Of a stretch of DNA of 64,000 bases, positions 37,850 through 47,063 are shown piece by piece. Every line of letters starts with the position of its first letter. The first letter of the stretch is position 1. The DNA lies in NCBI GenBank assembly GCA_009914555.1, contig WNDY01000017.1, positions 1-64,000 on the forward strand. The letters are read 5' to 3'. The stretch is from Xylophilus sp. GTDB lineage: Bacteria; Pseudomonadota; Gammaproteobacteria; Burkholderiales; Burkholderiaceae_C. Position numbers and translations under genes: made by a program. Under the pieces are notes generated by a model that ran no database searches, was not told the DNA's origin, and worked only from the letters and a program-made list of their open reading frames with translations.

Positions 37850-37883
37850 AACAAAGGGCTTGCAGCCATGCGCCTGCAAGCCC
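37850..37883 (-). terminator. Terminator-like hairpin in the leader of the 37.1-kb gene
   Basis: On the minus strand GGGCTTGCAG (37883-37874) pairs with CTGCAAGCCC (37865-37856) and is followed by TTTGTTTTCC. A TAGAAT -10-like hexamer lies upstream at 37900-37895. If both work, a transcript would meet this hairpin within its first 50 nt, as in an attenuator, or the hairpin may simply be a second terminator behind tRNA-Pro. Confidence 0.5.
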
Positions 37884-37963
37884 CGACCGCCCGATTCTAG
37901 CGCAGGGGCGGCGGCGCCCCCCCGGGTCATCGCGGCCGCCGCGCAATGCGAGCTTGGCCGGCT

Positions 37964-38007
37964 GGGAAAGAAGAAGGGGCCAGGCCGCCCCGGCCTGGCC
38001 CCTTCTT
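37964..38007 (-). terminator. Rho-independent terminator of tRNA-Pro
   Basis: AAGAAGGGGCCAGGCCG (37971-37987) and its exact complement at 37991-38007 form a perfect 17-bp stem with a 3-base loop; on the minus strand it is followed by TTTCTTCCC. It begins eight bases past the tRNA CCA. Confidence 0.85.
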
Positions 38008-38015
38008 TTCACTGC

Positions 38016-38092
<77 letters not shown>

Positions 38093-38101
38093 AAGCCGGC
38101 G

Positions 38102-38107
38102 ATTATA
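38102..38107 (-). promoter_or_regulatory. -10 element of tRNA-Pro
   Basis: A perfect TATAAT reads on the minus strand, predicting transcription start about three bases before the mature 5' end. The matching -35 would fall at the end of folD; only a weak CTGAAC/CCTGAA-like match is seen there. Confidence 0.55.
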
Positions 38108-38123
38108 GCCCGGCGCACAGGGT

Positions 38124-38969
38124 TCAGGACCGCTCCGCCGCCTCCAGCGTATTGACCAGCAGCATCGTGATCGTCATCGGACCCACGCCGCCGGGCACGG
38201 GCGTGATCCAGCCGGCCACTTCCTTCACGCCCTCGAAGTCCACGTCGCCGCAGAGCTTGCCTTCGTCGTCGCGGTTCATGCCCACGTCGATCACTACGGC
38301 GCCGGGCTTGACCATGTCGGCCGTCAGCACGTTGCGCTTGCCCACGGCAGCGACGACCACGTCGGCGTCACGGGTGAAGTGGGCAAGGTCGGGCGTGGCG
38401 CTGTGGGTGACCGTCACCGTCGCGTTCTTCTGCAGCAGCATCAGGGCCATCGGTTTGCCGACGATGTTGCTGCGGCCGATGACGACCGCATGCTTGCCGC
38501 GCAGGTCGTAGCCGATGGATTCGAGCATCCTGATGCAGCCGTAGGGCGTACAGGGCCAGAAGCCGGGCGTGCCGGTGACGAGGGCGCCTGCGCTGGCCAC
38601 GTGGAAGCCGTCCACGTCCTTGGCCGGCGAGATGGCCTCGATGACCTTCTGCGCGTCGATGTGCCTGGGCAGCGGCAGCTGTACCAGGATGCCGTGGATG
38701 GCCGGGTCGTCGTTGAGCGCCTCCACGCGCGCGAGCAGGTCGGCCTCGGACAGGTCGGCATCGTACTTCTCCAGCACCGAATGCAGGCCGCTGTCCTCGC
38801 AGGCCCTGACCTTGTTGCGCACGTAGACCTGGCTGGCCGGGTTGTCGCCCACCAGCACCACGGCCAGGCCCGGCGTCACGCCGCGGGCCTTGAGCGCGGC
38901 CGCGCGCCGGGCCACGTCGGCGCGCAGTTGGCGGGAGAGGGCGTTGCCGTCGATGAGTTGTGCGGTCAT
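38124..38969 (-). CDS. folD: Methylenetetrahydrofolate dehydrogenase / methenyltetrahydrofolate cyclohydrolase
   Basis: FolD interconverts 5,10-methylene-, 5,10-methenyl- and 10-formyl-tetrahydrofolate with NADP. The 281-residue protein shows [20 protein letters not shown] (catalytic Lys), the cyclohydrolase [20 protein letters not shown], the NADP motif [18 protein letters not shown] and the C-terminal [16 protein letters not shown]. All are intact. Its 3' end lies only 17 bp from the tRNA-Pro -10, so transcription of the two may interact. Confidence 0.97.
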   Translation of the reverse strand: MTAQLIDGNALSRQLRADVARRAAALKARGVTPGLAVVLVGDNPASQVYVRNKVRACEDSGLHSVLEKYDADLSEADLLARVEALNDDPAIHGILVQLPLPRHIDAQKVIEAISPAKDVDGFHVASAGALVTGTPGFWPCTPYGCIRMLESIGYDLRGKHAVVIGRSNIVGKPMALMLLQKNATVTVTHSATPDLAHFTRDADVVVAAVGKRNVLTADMVKPGAVVIDVGMNRDDEGKLCGDVDFEGVKEVAGWITPVPGGVGPMTITMLLVNTLEAAERS

Positions 38970-38991
38970 GGGGGTCGGGATCGGGATGGCG

Positions 38992-39029
38992 GAAAAGAAA
39001 ACGCCCGCCGGGCGAGCCTGTGGCGGGCG
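38992..39029 (-). terminator. Rho-independent terminator of the two-component operon
   Basis: On the minus strand CGCCCGCC (39029-39022) pairs with GGCGGGCG (39009-39002) and is followed by TTTTCTTTT. It lies just beyond the response-regulator stop and before folD. Confidence 0.75.
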
Positions 39030-39050
39030 GCAGAAGACAGAGGCGTATTC

Positions 39051-39677
39051 TCAGGCCTTGGGAGCGTTCTGGCCCAGCGCGATCTTGAGCAGGTCGGCCA
39101 CGGTGTTGGCGCCGAGCTTCTCCATGATGTTGGCGCGGTGGGCCTCCACCGTCTTGATGCTGATGCCGAGGTCGTCGGCGATCTGCTTGTTGAGGCGGCC
39201 GGCGACGATGCGTTCGAGCACCTGCGATTCGCGGCCGGTCAGCTTGGCCAGCAGGGCGCCGCGGCTGGCGGCCTGCTGGTGCTCGGCGAAGGCGTCGCGC
39301 GCGCGGTCGAGCATGCGCTCCACCAGGGCCAGCAGCTCTTCCTCCTTGAAGGGCTTCTGGATGAAGTCGAGCGCACCCTTCTTCATCGTGTTGACCGCCA
39401 TCGGCACGTCGCCGTGGCCGGTGATGAAGACGATGGGCAGCGGGCTCTTGCGTTCGATCAGGCGGTCCTGGAGTTCGAGGCCGGTGATGCCGCCCATGCG
39501 GATGTCCACCAGCAGGCAGGCCACGTCGCGCGGGTCGTAGCGGGCGAGAAAGCTTTCAGCCGAATCGAAGCACCGTACCCGGTAGTCCTTGCCTTCCAGC
39601 AGCCATTGGAGCGAATCGCGGACTGCTTCGTCGTCGTCGACAACGTAGATGGTGCCCTTCTTCGGGATCAAGCTCAT
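39051..39677 (-). CDS. FixJ/NarL-type response regulator
   Basis: A 208-residue regulator. The receiver domain has VVDDDEAVRDSL, the phosphorylated Asp in CLLVDIRMGGITGLE, FITGHGDVPMAV and the conserved Lys in FIQKPFKEEEL. The LuxR-type HTH is LTGRESQVLERIVAGRLNKQ, with IADDLGISIKTVEAHRANIMEKL. The layout is that of FixJ. Its ATG overlaps the sensor-kinase stop (ATGA), so they form a pair. The divergent neighbour is aceE; control of pyruvate dehydrogenase is plausible but inferred from position only. Confidence 0.93.
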   Translation of the reverse strand: MSLIPKKGTIYVVDDDEAVRDSLQWLLEGKDYRVRCFDSAESFLARYDPRDVACLLVDIRMGGITGLELQDRLIERKSPLPIVFITGHGDVPMAVNTMKKGALDFIQKPFKEEELLALVERMLDRARDAFAEHQQAASRGALLAKLTGRESQVLERIVAGRLNKQIADDLGISIKTVEAHRANIMEKLGANTVADLLKIALGQNAPKA

Positions 39678-42250
39678 GCATTCGTCCTCTTGTTGGATGC
39701 GGCGGCCGCTGCGGGATTCGCGGTGCCGTCGCCGGGCTTGGCAAGCGGTATCCAGAAGGTGAACCGGCAGCCCGTTATCTCGTCGGCGGCATTGTAGAGG
39801 TTCTGCGCCTGCATCCTGCCGTGGTGCGACTCGACGATGCTGCGGCACAGATTCAGGCCGATGCCCATGCCTTCGGACTTGGTGGAGAAGAAGGCTTCGT
39901 AGAGCCGCTCCAGCACTTCGGGCGCGAGGCCCTGGCCGGAGTCCTGGACCGAGAACTCGATGCCGGCGACGTCCTCCTGCACGCGCGGCACCACGCGCAG
40001 TTCGACGTTGCGCCGGGCCAGCGGGCGCTCGGCCTGGTCGATGGATTCGGCGCCGTTCTTCAGCAGGTTGACCAGCACCTGCTCGATGAGGATCGGGTCG
40101 GCCATGATGGCCGGCAGGCGGGCGGCGACATAGTGGGAGAGGCGCACGTTGCGGCGGCGCAGCTCGATCTGCGCGAGCTCGACCGCCTCGTCCACGATGC
40201 CGGCCACGTCGGACAGCGTGCGGTTGGGCTCGCTCTTCTTCACGAAGCTGCGGATGCGCTGGATGATCTGGCCGGCACGCTGGGCCTGGTGCGCGGTCTT
40301 GTCGAGCGCCGCGAGCAGCGCCTCCTCGGTGATGTTGCCGCTCTTGATGCGCGAGGCCATGCCGCCGCAGTAGTTGCTGATGGCCGACAGCGGCTGGTTC
40401 AGCTCGTGCGCCACGCTCGACGCCATCTCGCCCATGGTGATGAGCCGGCTGACCGACTGCGCCCGCTCGGCCTGCTGGGCGGCCTGCTCCTCGGCGTGCC
40501 GGCGCGGCGTGATGTCGGTGGCGATCACCATCTGCGCGAGGCGGCCGTCCACCCAGTTGAAGTAGCGCGACCGCACTTCGAGCCACTTCCCGAGTTCCTC
40601 CACGAAGATCTCGGCATTGCCGGTCTGCGCCGAGGTCAGGGTGTCGGTCGGCAGGCCCATGAAGCCGTCGACCTCGTCGTCGCCATCGGCGCCGGGGCTG
40701 GAGTCGGGCACGCCGGCCTGGGCCACCAGCCGCAGATGGCCGTTGGCGCCGCCCTCGGTGAACCACTGGCGGTACATTTTGTTGGCGAACAGCAGCTCGG
40801 TGCTGCCCAGCGGCGCGACCGACACCGATGCGTCGAGCGCCTCCAGCACCACGGTGAAGCGTTCGTAGGAGGCCGACAGCTGCGCGCGGATGCGGTTGGG
40901 CTCGGTGATGTCGGTGACCGAGGTCATCCAGCCGGTCTGGTGGCCGCGCGCGTCGATCAGCGGCGACAGGTACATGCGCGCGTCGAACACCGAGCCGTTC
41001 TTGCGCTTCATGCGCACCTGGAAGCCGCCCTGCGTGGTCTTGCCGCCGAGTTCGTCGCGCAGGCGCTGGTCGAGCGTCTCGTAGTCGGATTCGGGCCAGA
41101 ACGAGAAGGGCGCGGTCTGGCCGACCAGCTCCTGCGCGCTCCATCCGGTCATCTGGCTGAAGGCCGCGTTCACGTAGGTGATGCGGCCGCTCATGTCGAG
41201 CGCCCGCATGCCGGTGAGGATGGAGTTCTCCATCGCGCGGCGGAAGTTGGTCTCCTCGACCAGGGCCGCCTGCGCACGCAGCCGGCGGCGGGTGTGGCCC
41301 CAGGTGGCGATCAGCGTCCAGGCGGTCAGGGCGCTCAGCGTGCCGACCAGCCAGAAGAGCCCGCTGCCCACGATGCCGGGAGAGGTGCGGTAGGCCTGCG
41401 CCCGCACCAGCATGCCGTTGCCGACCGGCGACACCGGCGTCTCGTAGGCGATGGTGCGCGGCCGCCAGGGAAGCCACCGGCTGGCCGGCCCGCGCGCCGG
41501 CAGCGGCGTGCCGGCCAGCAGGCCGTGGCTGCCGTCGACGAACGTGACTGCGTAGCGCGACAACACCTCGGTCGGCATGCCGTAGCGCAGCAGGCTGTCG
41601 ATCGAATACTCGGCCAGCACCACGCCGGCGAAGCGGCCGTCGCCGGTGAGCGGCACGTGCAGCTGCAGCAGCGGCGCAGGGTCCAGGCCGCCCGCAGGCT
41701 GCGAGTACACGGGCTGCGACAGGTCGCGCGCCAGCGAGAAGAAGCTTTCGGTCTCGCCGGGCTTCAGCGCCTCGCCGGACACCCGCAGCTGGTTCGACGG
41801 TACCGTGGGCGCCGCGTGGCTCGCGACGATGCGCTCGCTCTCGTCGATCCAGCTCACGGCCTGCAGCTCGGGGTACTGCGAGATCAGCGCTTCGGCCCGG
41901 CTCACGAAGCCGACCCGGTCCAGCTCCTGGTTGGAGATGTCGCGCGCGATGCGCATGAGCTGCTCCTGCCGCTCCAGCAGGCGCAGGCGCAGGCGCTGCT
42001 GGCCGTATTCGAGGTCGCGCTTGACGGCCTCCTGCTCGCGGTCGGTCTCCTCCAGCCGCAGGTACCAGAAGGCCGAGACGATCGCCGCCATGAACAGCAG
42101 GACCGCTGCCAGCGGCACCAGCAGGGCGAAGCGGTCCTGCCAGGTCGGCGACTGCGAGCGCCACCAGCTGCGCCACCAGGCGGCGGTGGCGGAGCCGGAG
42201 CGGGTGGAAGGCGCGGCGAACGGGGGCGGCGCGGGTTCGGAGGCAGGCAT
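39674..42250 (-). CDS. Membrane-bound PAS sensor histidine kinase (FixL-like output)
   Basis: An 858-residue kinase. TM1 is about residues 41-63 (FALLVPLAAVLLFMAAIVSAFWYL), followed by a large periplasmic domain with Cache-like features (ISQYPELQAVSWIDESERIVAS, GVVLAEYSIDSLLRYGMP). TM2 is about 287-310. Two PAS domains come next (ILTGMRALDMSGRITYVNAAFSQMTGW, then LEALDASVSVAPLG). The His box is MGEMASSVAHELNQPLSAI and the ATPase part has NLLKNGAESID, DSGQGL, GMGIGLNLCRSIVESHHG. It starts at 42250; two upstream in-frame ATGs lie in the aceE regulatory region. It pairs with the downstream FixJ-like regulator. Confidence 0.92.
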   Translation of the reverse strand: MPASEPAPPPFAAPSTRSGSATAAWWRSWWRSQSPTWQDRFALLVPLAAVLLFMAAIVSAFWYLRLEETDREQEAVKRDLEYGQQRLRLRLLERQEQLMRIARDISNQELDRVGFVSRAEALISQYPELQAVSWIDESERIVASHAAPTVPSNQLRVSGEALKPGETESFFSLARDLSQPVYSQPAGGLDPAPLLQLHVPLTGDGRFAGVVLAEYSIDSLLRYGMPTEVLSRYAVTFVDGSHGLLAGTPLPARGPASRWLPWRPRTIAYETPVSPVGNGMLVRAQAYRTSPGIVGSGLFWLVGTLSALTAWTLIATWGHTRRRLRAQAALVEETNFRRAMENSILTGMRALDMSGRITYVNAAFSQMTGWSAQELVGQTAPFSFWPESDYETLDQRLRDELGGKTTQGGFQVRMKRKNGSVFDARMYLSPLIDARGHQTGWMTSVTDITEPNRIRAQLSASYERFTVVLEALDASVSVAPLGSTELLFANKMYRQWFTEGGANGHLRLVAQAGVPDSSPGADGDDEVDGFMGLPTDTLTSAQTGNAEIFVEELGKWLEVRSRYFNWVDGRLAQMVIATDITPRRHAEEQAAQQAERAQSVSRLITMGEMASSVAHELNQPLSAISNYCGGMASRIKSGNITEEALLAALDKTAHQAQRAGQIIQRIRSFVKKSEPNRTLSDVAGIVDEAVELAQIELRRRNVRLSHYVAARLPAIMADPILIEQVLVNLLKNGAESIDQAERPLARRNVELRVVPRVQEDVAGIEFSVQDSGQGLAPEVLERLYEAFFSTKSEGMGIGLNLCRSIVESHHGRMQAQNLYNAADEITGCRFTFWIPLAKPGDGTANPAAAAASNKRTNA

Positions 42251-42339
42251 CGCACGAGTGTACGGAGAAGTGCCACGCGCCCTGCTGACCATGCCTGGGT
42301 TGCCGGAGAAGCCTTTGTCCATGCTGCTTGGCAGCAATA

Positions 42340-42359
42340 TTTCATATTACAAGATGAAA
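42340..42359. promoter_or_regulatory. Inverted repeat in the aceE / sensor-kinase intergenic region
   Basis: TTTCAT (42340-42345) and ATGAAA (42354-42359) are perfect arms around an 8-base spacer, about 100 bp before the aceE ATG. It is not a PdhR site as known in E. coli. A palindrome here is a good operator candidate, and the regulator could be the adjacent FixJ-like protein or another factor. Confidence 0.4.
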
Positions 42360-42459
42360 AGGCACCATTCGGAATGGCATGAAAATATGCGAAACTTCCG
42401 GATGCAGTACAGCCCGTGCCGCTGCGCACAATGCCCTAATTCCTGAGGAGACATCCCCC

Positions 42460-45189
42460 ATGTCAGCCCTTCCCGACAAGCTGGCCGGCTCGGCCGCGAA
42501 CGATTCCCAAGACATCGACCAGCAGGAGACCCGCGAATGGGTGGATGCGCTGGCGGCGGTGATCGAGTCCGAAGGCGCGGAGCGTGCGCACTTCCTGATC
42601 GAGCAGCTGCTGGAGACGGCGCGGCAGAACAGCATCGACCTGCCGTTCTCGGCCACGACGGGCTACGTCAACACCATCGAGCCGTCGCAGGAGGCCCGCA
42701 GCCCCGGCAACCTCGAACTCGAAGGCCGGCTGCGCGCCTACATGCGCTGGAACGCCATGGCCATGGTGGTCAAGGCCAACCGCCTGCACCCCGAGGACGG
42801 CGGCGACCTGGGCGGCCACATCTCGTCCTTCGCCTCGCTGGCCCACATGTTCGCGGCCGGCTTCAACCATTTCTGGCATGCTGACGATACCGACAACGGC
42901 GGCACGCACGGCGGCGACCTGCTCTACATCCAGGGCCACTCGTCGCCCGGCATCTACGCCCGCGCCTTCCTCGAAGGCCGCCTGAGCGAAGAGAACCTGC
43001 TGAACTTCCGCCAGGAGGTGGACGGCAAAGGTCTCTCCAGCTATCCGCATCCGAAGCTGATGCCGGAGTTCTGGCAGTTCCCGACCGTCTCGATGGGCCT
43101 GGGCCCGCTGATGGCCATCTACCAGGCGCGCTTCCTCAAGTACCTGCATGCCCGCGGCATCGCCGACACGAGCCAGCGCAAGGTCTGGGCCTTCCTCGGC
43201 GACGGCGAGATGGACGAGCCGGAGAGCCTGGGCGCGATCGGCCTGGCCGCGCGCGAAGGGCTGGACAACCTGATCTTCGTCGTCAACTGCAACCTCCAGC
43301 GCCTGGACGGCCCGGTGCGCGGCAACGGCAAGATCGTGCAGGAGCTCGAAGGCGAGTTCCGCGGCTCGGGCTGGAACGTCATCAAGCTGCTGTGGGGCAG
43401 CAACTGGGATCCGCTGCTCGCCAGGGACAAGGACGGTGCGCTGCGCAAGCTGATGATGGACACGCTCGACGGCGACTACCAGGCCTTCAAGGCCAACGAC
43501 GGCGCCTTCGTGCGCAAGAACTTCTTCGAGCGCGACCCGCGCACCGCCAAGCTGGTGGAGCACCTGAGCGACGACGAGGTCTGGGCGCTGCGCCGCGGCG
43601 GCCACGATGCGCAGAAGGTCTACGCCGCGTTCCACGCCGCGCACCACCACAGGAACCAGCCGACCGTGCTGCTCGTCAAGACCGTCAAGGGCTACGGCAT
43701 GGGCAAGAGCGGCGAAGGCAAGAACACCGCGCACCAGACCAAGAAGCTGCAGGACGAGGACATCCGCTACTTCCGCGACCGCTTCGGCATCCCGATCCCC
43801 GACGACAAGCTGGCCGAGGTGCCGTTCTTCAAGCCCTCCGACGACCTGCCGGAGATGAAGTACCTGCACGAACGCCGCAAGGCGCTCGGCGGCTACCTGC
43901 CACACCGCCGCACCAAGGCAAGCGAGTCGTTCGCGATCCCGCCGCTGGAGACCTTCAAGGCCGTGATCGAGCCGACGGCCGAGGGCCGCGAGATCTCGAC
44001 CACCCAGGCCTACGTGCGCTTTCTCACGCAGCTGCTGCGCGACAAGCAGATCGGCCCGCGCGTCGTGCCGATCCTGGTCGACGAGGCCCGCACCTTCGGC
44101 ATGGAAGGGCTGTTCCGCCAGATCGGCATCTACAACCCCAAGGGCCAGCTGTACACCCCGGTCGACAAGGACCAGGTCATGTACTACAAGGAAGACAAGG
44201 CCGGCCAGATCCTGCAGGAAGGCATCAACGAGGCCGGCGGCATGGCCAGCTGGATCGCCGCGGCCACGAGCTACAGCACGAATAACCGGATCATGATCCC
44301 GTTCTACGTGTACTACTCGATGTTCGGCTTCCAGCGCGTCGGCGACCTGGCCTGGGCCGCCGGCGACATGCAGGCGCGCGGCTTCCTGCTCGGCGGCACG
44401 TCGGGACGTACCACGCTCAACGGCGAGGGCCTGCAGCACGAGGACGGCCACAGCCATGTGCTGGCCGGCACGATCCCGAACTGTGTGAGCTACGACCCGA
44501 CCTTCGCCCACGAAGTCGCCGTCATCCTGCACCACGGCCTGGTGCGCATGGTCGAGAGGCAGGAGAACGTGTTCTTCTACCTGACCCTGCTCAACGAGAA
44601 CTACCCGCAGCCGGGCCTGAAGGCCGGCACCGAGGAAGAGATCATCAAGGGCCTCTACCTGCTCGAAGAGGGCGCCGCCGGCGACAAGCCGCGCGTCAAC
44701 CTGCTGGGCTCGGGCACGATCCTGCGCGAGTCCATCGCCGCCAGGAAACTGCTGGAAGAAGAGTGGGGCGTATCGGCCAACGTCTGGAGCGCGCCGAGCT
44801 TCAACGAACTGGCCCGCGACGGCCAGGAGGCTGAGCGCTGGAACCTGCTGCACCCGACCGAGACGCCGCGCGTGCCGTTCGTCGCGCAGCAGCTCGGCAG
44901 GCATGCCGGCCCGGTCGTCGCCTCGACCGACTACATCAAGAACTACGTGGACCAGATCCGCGCGTTCGTGCCCAAGGACCGCACCTACAAGGTGCTGGGC
45001 ACCGACGGCTTCGGCCGCAGCGACTTCCGCACCAGGCTGCGCGAGCACTTCGAGATCAACCGCCACTACATCGTCGTTGCCGCGCTCAAGGCGCTGGCCG
45101 AGGACGGCGTGCTGCCGGTGGCCAAGGTCGCCGAGGCGATCCAGAAGTACGGCATCCAGGCCGACAAGATCAACCCCCTGTACGCCTGA
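42460..45189 (+). CDS. aceE: Pyruvate dehydrogenase E1 component, homodimeric
   Basis: AceE decarboxylates pyruvate with thiamine diphosphate and acetylates the E2 lipoyl groups. The 909-residue homodimeric type has the opening region FSATTGYVNTIEPSQE, GGDLGGHISSFASLAHMFAAGFNHFW, the ThDP motif FLGDGEMDEPESLGAIGLAAREGLDN ... NCNLQRLDGPVRGNGKI (split here for length), and KTVKGYGMGKSGEGKNTAHQ. GAGGAG lies 10 bp before the ATG. It begins the aceE-aceF-(proteasome-like)-lpdA operon and is divergent from the sensor-kinase gene. Confidence 0.97.
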   Translation: MSALPDKLAGSAANDSQDIDQQETREWVDALAAVIESEGAERAHFLIEQLLETARQNSIDLPFSATTGYVNTIEPSQEARSPGNLELEGRLRAYMRWNAMAMVVKANRLHPEDGGDLGGHISSFASLAHMFAAGFNHFWHADDTDNGGTHGGDLLYIQGHSSPGIYARAFLEGRLSEENLLNFRQEVDGKGLSSYPHPKLMPEFWQFPTVSMGLGPLMAIYQARFLKYLHARGIADTSQRKVWAFLGDGEMDEPESLGAIGLAAREGLDNLIFVVNCNLQRLDGPVRGNGKIVQELEGEFRGSGWNVIKLLWGSNWDPLLARDKDGALRKLMMDTLDGDYQAFKANDGAFVRKNFFERDPRTAKLVEHLSDDEVWALRRGGHDAQKVYAAFHAAHHHRNQPTVLLVKTVKGYGMGKSGEGKNTAHQTKKLQDEDIRYFRDRFGIPIPDDKLAEVPFFKPSDDLPEMKYLHERRKALGGYLPHRRTKASESFAIPPLETFKAVIEPTAEGREISTTQAYVRFLTQLLRDKQIGPRVVPILVDEARTFGMEGLFRQIGIYNPKGQLYTPVDKDQVMYYKEDKAGQILQEGINEAGGMASWIAAATSYSTNNRIMIPFYVYYSMFGFQRVGDLAWAAGDMQARGFLLGGTSGRTTLNGEGLQHEDGHSHVLAGTIPNCVSYDPTFAHEVAVILHHGLVRMVERQENVFFYLTLLNENYPQPGLKAGTEEEIIKGLYLLEEGAAGDKPRVNLLGSGTILRESIAARKLLEEEWGVSANVWSAPSFNELARDGQEAERWNLLHPTETPRVPFVAQQLGRHAGPVVASTDYIKNYVDQIRAFVPKDRTYKVLGTDGFGRSDFRTRLREHFEINRHYIVVAALKALAEDGVLPVAKVAEAIQKYGIQADKINPLYA

Positions 45190-45211
45190 GCCCGCGCGCG
45201 GAGACATTCGA

Positions 45212-46909
45212 ATGGCATTGGTAGAAATCAAGGTCCCCGACATCGGCGACTTCGACGAGGTCGCGGTCATCGAGGTGCTGGTCAAGGCCGGCGACACGGT
45301 GCGCGCCGAGCAGTCGCTGATCACGGTCGAGTCGGACAAGGCGTCGATGGAGATCCCGTCGTCCGCCGCCGGCGTGGTCAAGGAACTGAAGGTGAAAATC
45401 GGCGACAAGGTCTCCGAAGGCTCCGTCATCCTGACGCTCGAAGCCGAGGCCGGAGCCTCGTCCGCTCCGGCTCCCGCTCCCGCGGCGGCCCCCGCTTCCG
45501 CTGCGGCAGGAGAGGGCCGGGGTGAGGGCGCGGCACCGGCACCGGCACCAGCCGCTCCTGCATCCGCGCCGGCCGCCGCGGCCGGCCCGGTCGAGGTGCG
45601 CGTGCCCGACATCGGCGACTTTAAGGACGTCGCCGTCATCGAGGTGCTGGTGAAGCCCGGCGACACCATCGCCGCCGAGCAGTCACTGATCACCGTCGAA
45701 TCGGACAAGGCATCGATGGAGATCCCGTCGTCGGCCGGCGGCACGCTCAAGCAGCTCAAGGTCCAGGTCGGCGATAAGGTCAACATCGGCGCCCTGATCG
45801 CGGTGCTCGAAGGCAGCGCGGCCGCTACGCCTTCGCCGGCGCCTGCCGCCGCATCCCCCGAGGAGGATAGGGCCACAGCGCCTGCAAGCCAAGCACCACA
45901 AAAGGATGCTCCCGCCAGTACTCCGGCGGCTACGCCGCTGCCGGCACACGACCCGGCTGCCACCCACACGCCCGGGCCGCTGCCGCATGCGTCGCCGTCG
46001 GTGCGCAAGTTCGCCCGCGAACTCGGCGTGCCGCTGGCCGAGGTCAAGGGCTCGGGCCCCAAGGGCCGCATCACGCAGGCCGACGTGCAGAGCTTCACCC
46101 GCGCCGTGCTGGCCGGCGACGCGCAGACGAAGGCCCAGGCCGCCAAGGCGCCGGCCGCCAAGTCCGGCGGCGGCGGGCTCGACCTGCTGCCGTGGCCGAA
46201 GGTGGACTTCGCCAAATTCGGCCCGGTCGAGCGCAAGGAACTGTCGCGCATCAAGAAGATCAGCGGCGCCAACCTGCACCGCAACTGGGTGCAGATCCCG
46301 CACGTCACCAACAACGACGAGGCCGACATCACCGAGCTCGAAGCCTTCCGCGTCTCCACCAACAAGGAGAACGAGAAGTCGGGCGTCAAGGTCACGATGC
46401 TGGCCTTCGTCATCAGGGCGGTGGTCGCGGCGCTGAAGAAGTTCCCCGAGTTCAACGCCAGCCTCGACGGCGACGCGCTGGTCTACAAGCAGTACTTCCA
46501 CATCGGCTTCGCGGCCGACACGCCCAACGGGCTGGTCGTCCCGGTGCTGAAGGATGCCGACAGGAAGGGCATCCTCCAGATCAGCCAGGAGATGGGCGAG
46601 TTGGCGAAGAAGGCGCGCGATGGCAAGCTCGGCGCGGCCGACATGCAGGGCGGCAGCATCTCGATTTCATCGCTGGGCGGCATCGGCGGCACGCACTTCA
46701 CGCCGATCATCAATGCGCCCGAGGTGGCCATCCTCGGCCTGTCGAAGAGCGCCACGAAGCCGGTCTGGGACGGCAAGCAGTTCGTGCCGCGCCTGCTGCT
46801 GCCGCTGTCGCTGTCGTACGACCACCGTGTCATCGACGGGGCCGCGGCCGCGCGCTTCAACGCCTATCTGGGCCAGGTTCTGGCCGACTACCGCCGCATC
46901 CTGTTATGA
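45212..46909 (+). CDS. aceF: Dihydrolipoamide acetyltransferase (pyruvate dehydrogenase E2)
   Basis: A 565-residue E2. Two lipoyl domains (about residues 1-78 and 130-207) each have the lipoylated Lys in [13 protein letters not shown]. Ala/Pro-rich linkers follow, then a peripheral-subunit-binding domain (SPSVRKFARELGVPLAEVKGSG, GRITQADV). The catalytic domain has the His motif LSYDHRVIDGAAAARF. It transfers acetyl groups to CoA. The first linker includes GEGRGEG encoded by a REP-like GGAGAGGGCCGGGGTGAGGG. It starts 22 bp after aceE; a dispersed repeat begins at its stop. Confidence 0.97.
   Translation: MALVEIKVPDIGDFDEVAVIEVLVKAGDTVRAEQSLITVESDKASMEIPSSAAGVVKELKVKIGDKVSEGSVILTLEAEAGASSAPAPAPAAAPASAAAGEGRGEGAAPAPAPAAPASAPAAAAGPVEVRVPDIGDFKDVAVIEVLVKPGDTIAAEQSLITVESDKASMEIPSSAGGTLKQLKVQVGDKVNIGALIAVLEGSAAATPSPAPAAASPEEDRATAPASQAPQKDAPASTPAATPLPAHDPAATHTPGPLPHASPSVRKFARELGVPLAEVKGSGPKGRITQADVQSFTRAVLAGDAQTKAQAAKAPAAKSGGGGLDLLPWPKVDFAKFGPVERKELSRIKKISGANLHRNWVQIPHVTNNDEADITELEAFRVSTNKENEKSGVKVTMLAFVIRAVVAALKKFPEFNASLDGDALVYKQYFHIGFAADTPNGLVVPVLKDADRKGILQISQEMGELAKKARDGKLGAADMQGGSISISSLGGIGGTHFTPIINAPEVAILGLSKSATKPVWDGKQFVPRLLLPLSLSYDHRVIDGAAAARFNAYLGQVLADYRRILL
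45509..45528 (+). repeat. REP-like sequence inside the aceF linker
   Basis: GGAGAGGGCCGGGGTGAGGG is the half-palindrome of a repeat widespread between genes in proteobacteria. Here it is in frame in the flexible linker after lipoyl domain 1 and encodes part of GEGRGEG. A related copy is in lpdA. Confidence 0.5.
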
Positions 46910-47007
46910 GACACCCCCCCGAGCAGCTTCGCTGCTCCCCCCTTCTGCTGTGCGAAGGGGGACGGCGCCAGCGCGGCGGGGCGGCCCTTGCGCGGCGTCT
47001 GCTGGCC
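46907..47007 (+). repeat. Dispersed ~100-bp repeat, copy 2 (after aceF)
   Basis: It begins at the TGA of aceF: TGAGACACCCCCCC, a GAGCAGCTTCGCTGCTC hairpin, then AGGGGGACGGCGCCAGCGC through GGCGTCTGCTGGCC. It matches copy 1 at 34550 in order and nearly in sequence over the last 58 bp. It separates aceF from the proteasome-like gene and could partly terminate transcription through CCCCC/GGGGG pairing. Confidence 0.75.
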
Positions 47008-47063
47008 TCGGCCGCAGAGGCGTTGCATGCCGCTTGTCATGCCTGTGGTCCGGGAGGAGCGGC

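Noticed and set aside
39051-42176. 1041-residue minus-strand frame that looks like a kinase-regulator fusion
   Set aside because: The upstream part is an out-of-frame reading of the sensor kinase; the kinase and regulator are separate genes with a 4-bp overlap.
42463-46455. 1330-residue minus-strand open frame opposite aceE/aceF
   Set aside because: Antisense shadow: low-complexity residues and no recognisable domain, while the plus strand holds two fully conserved pyruvate dehydrogenase genes.
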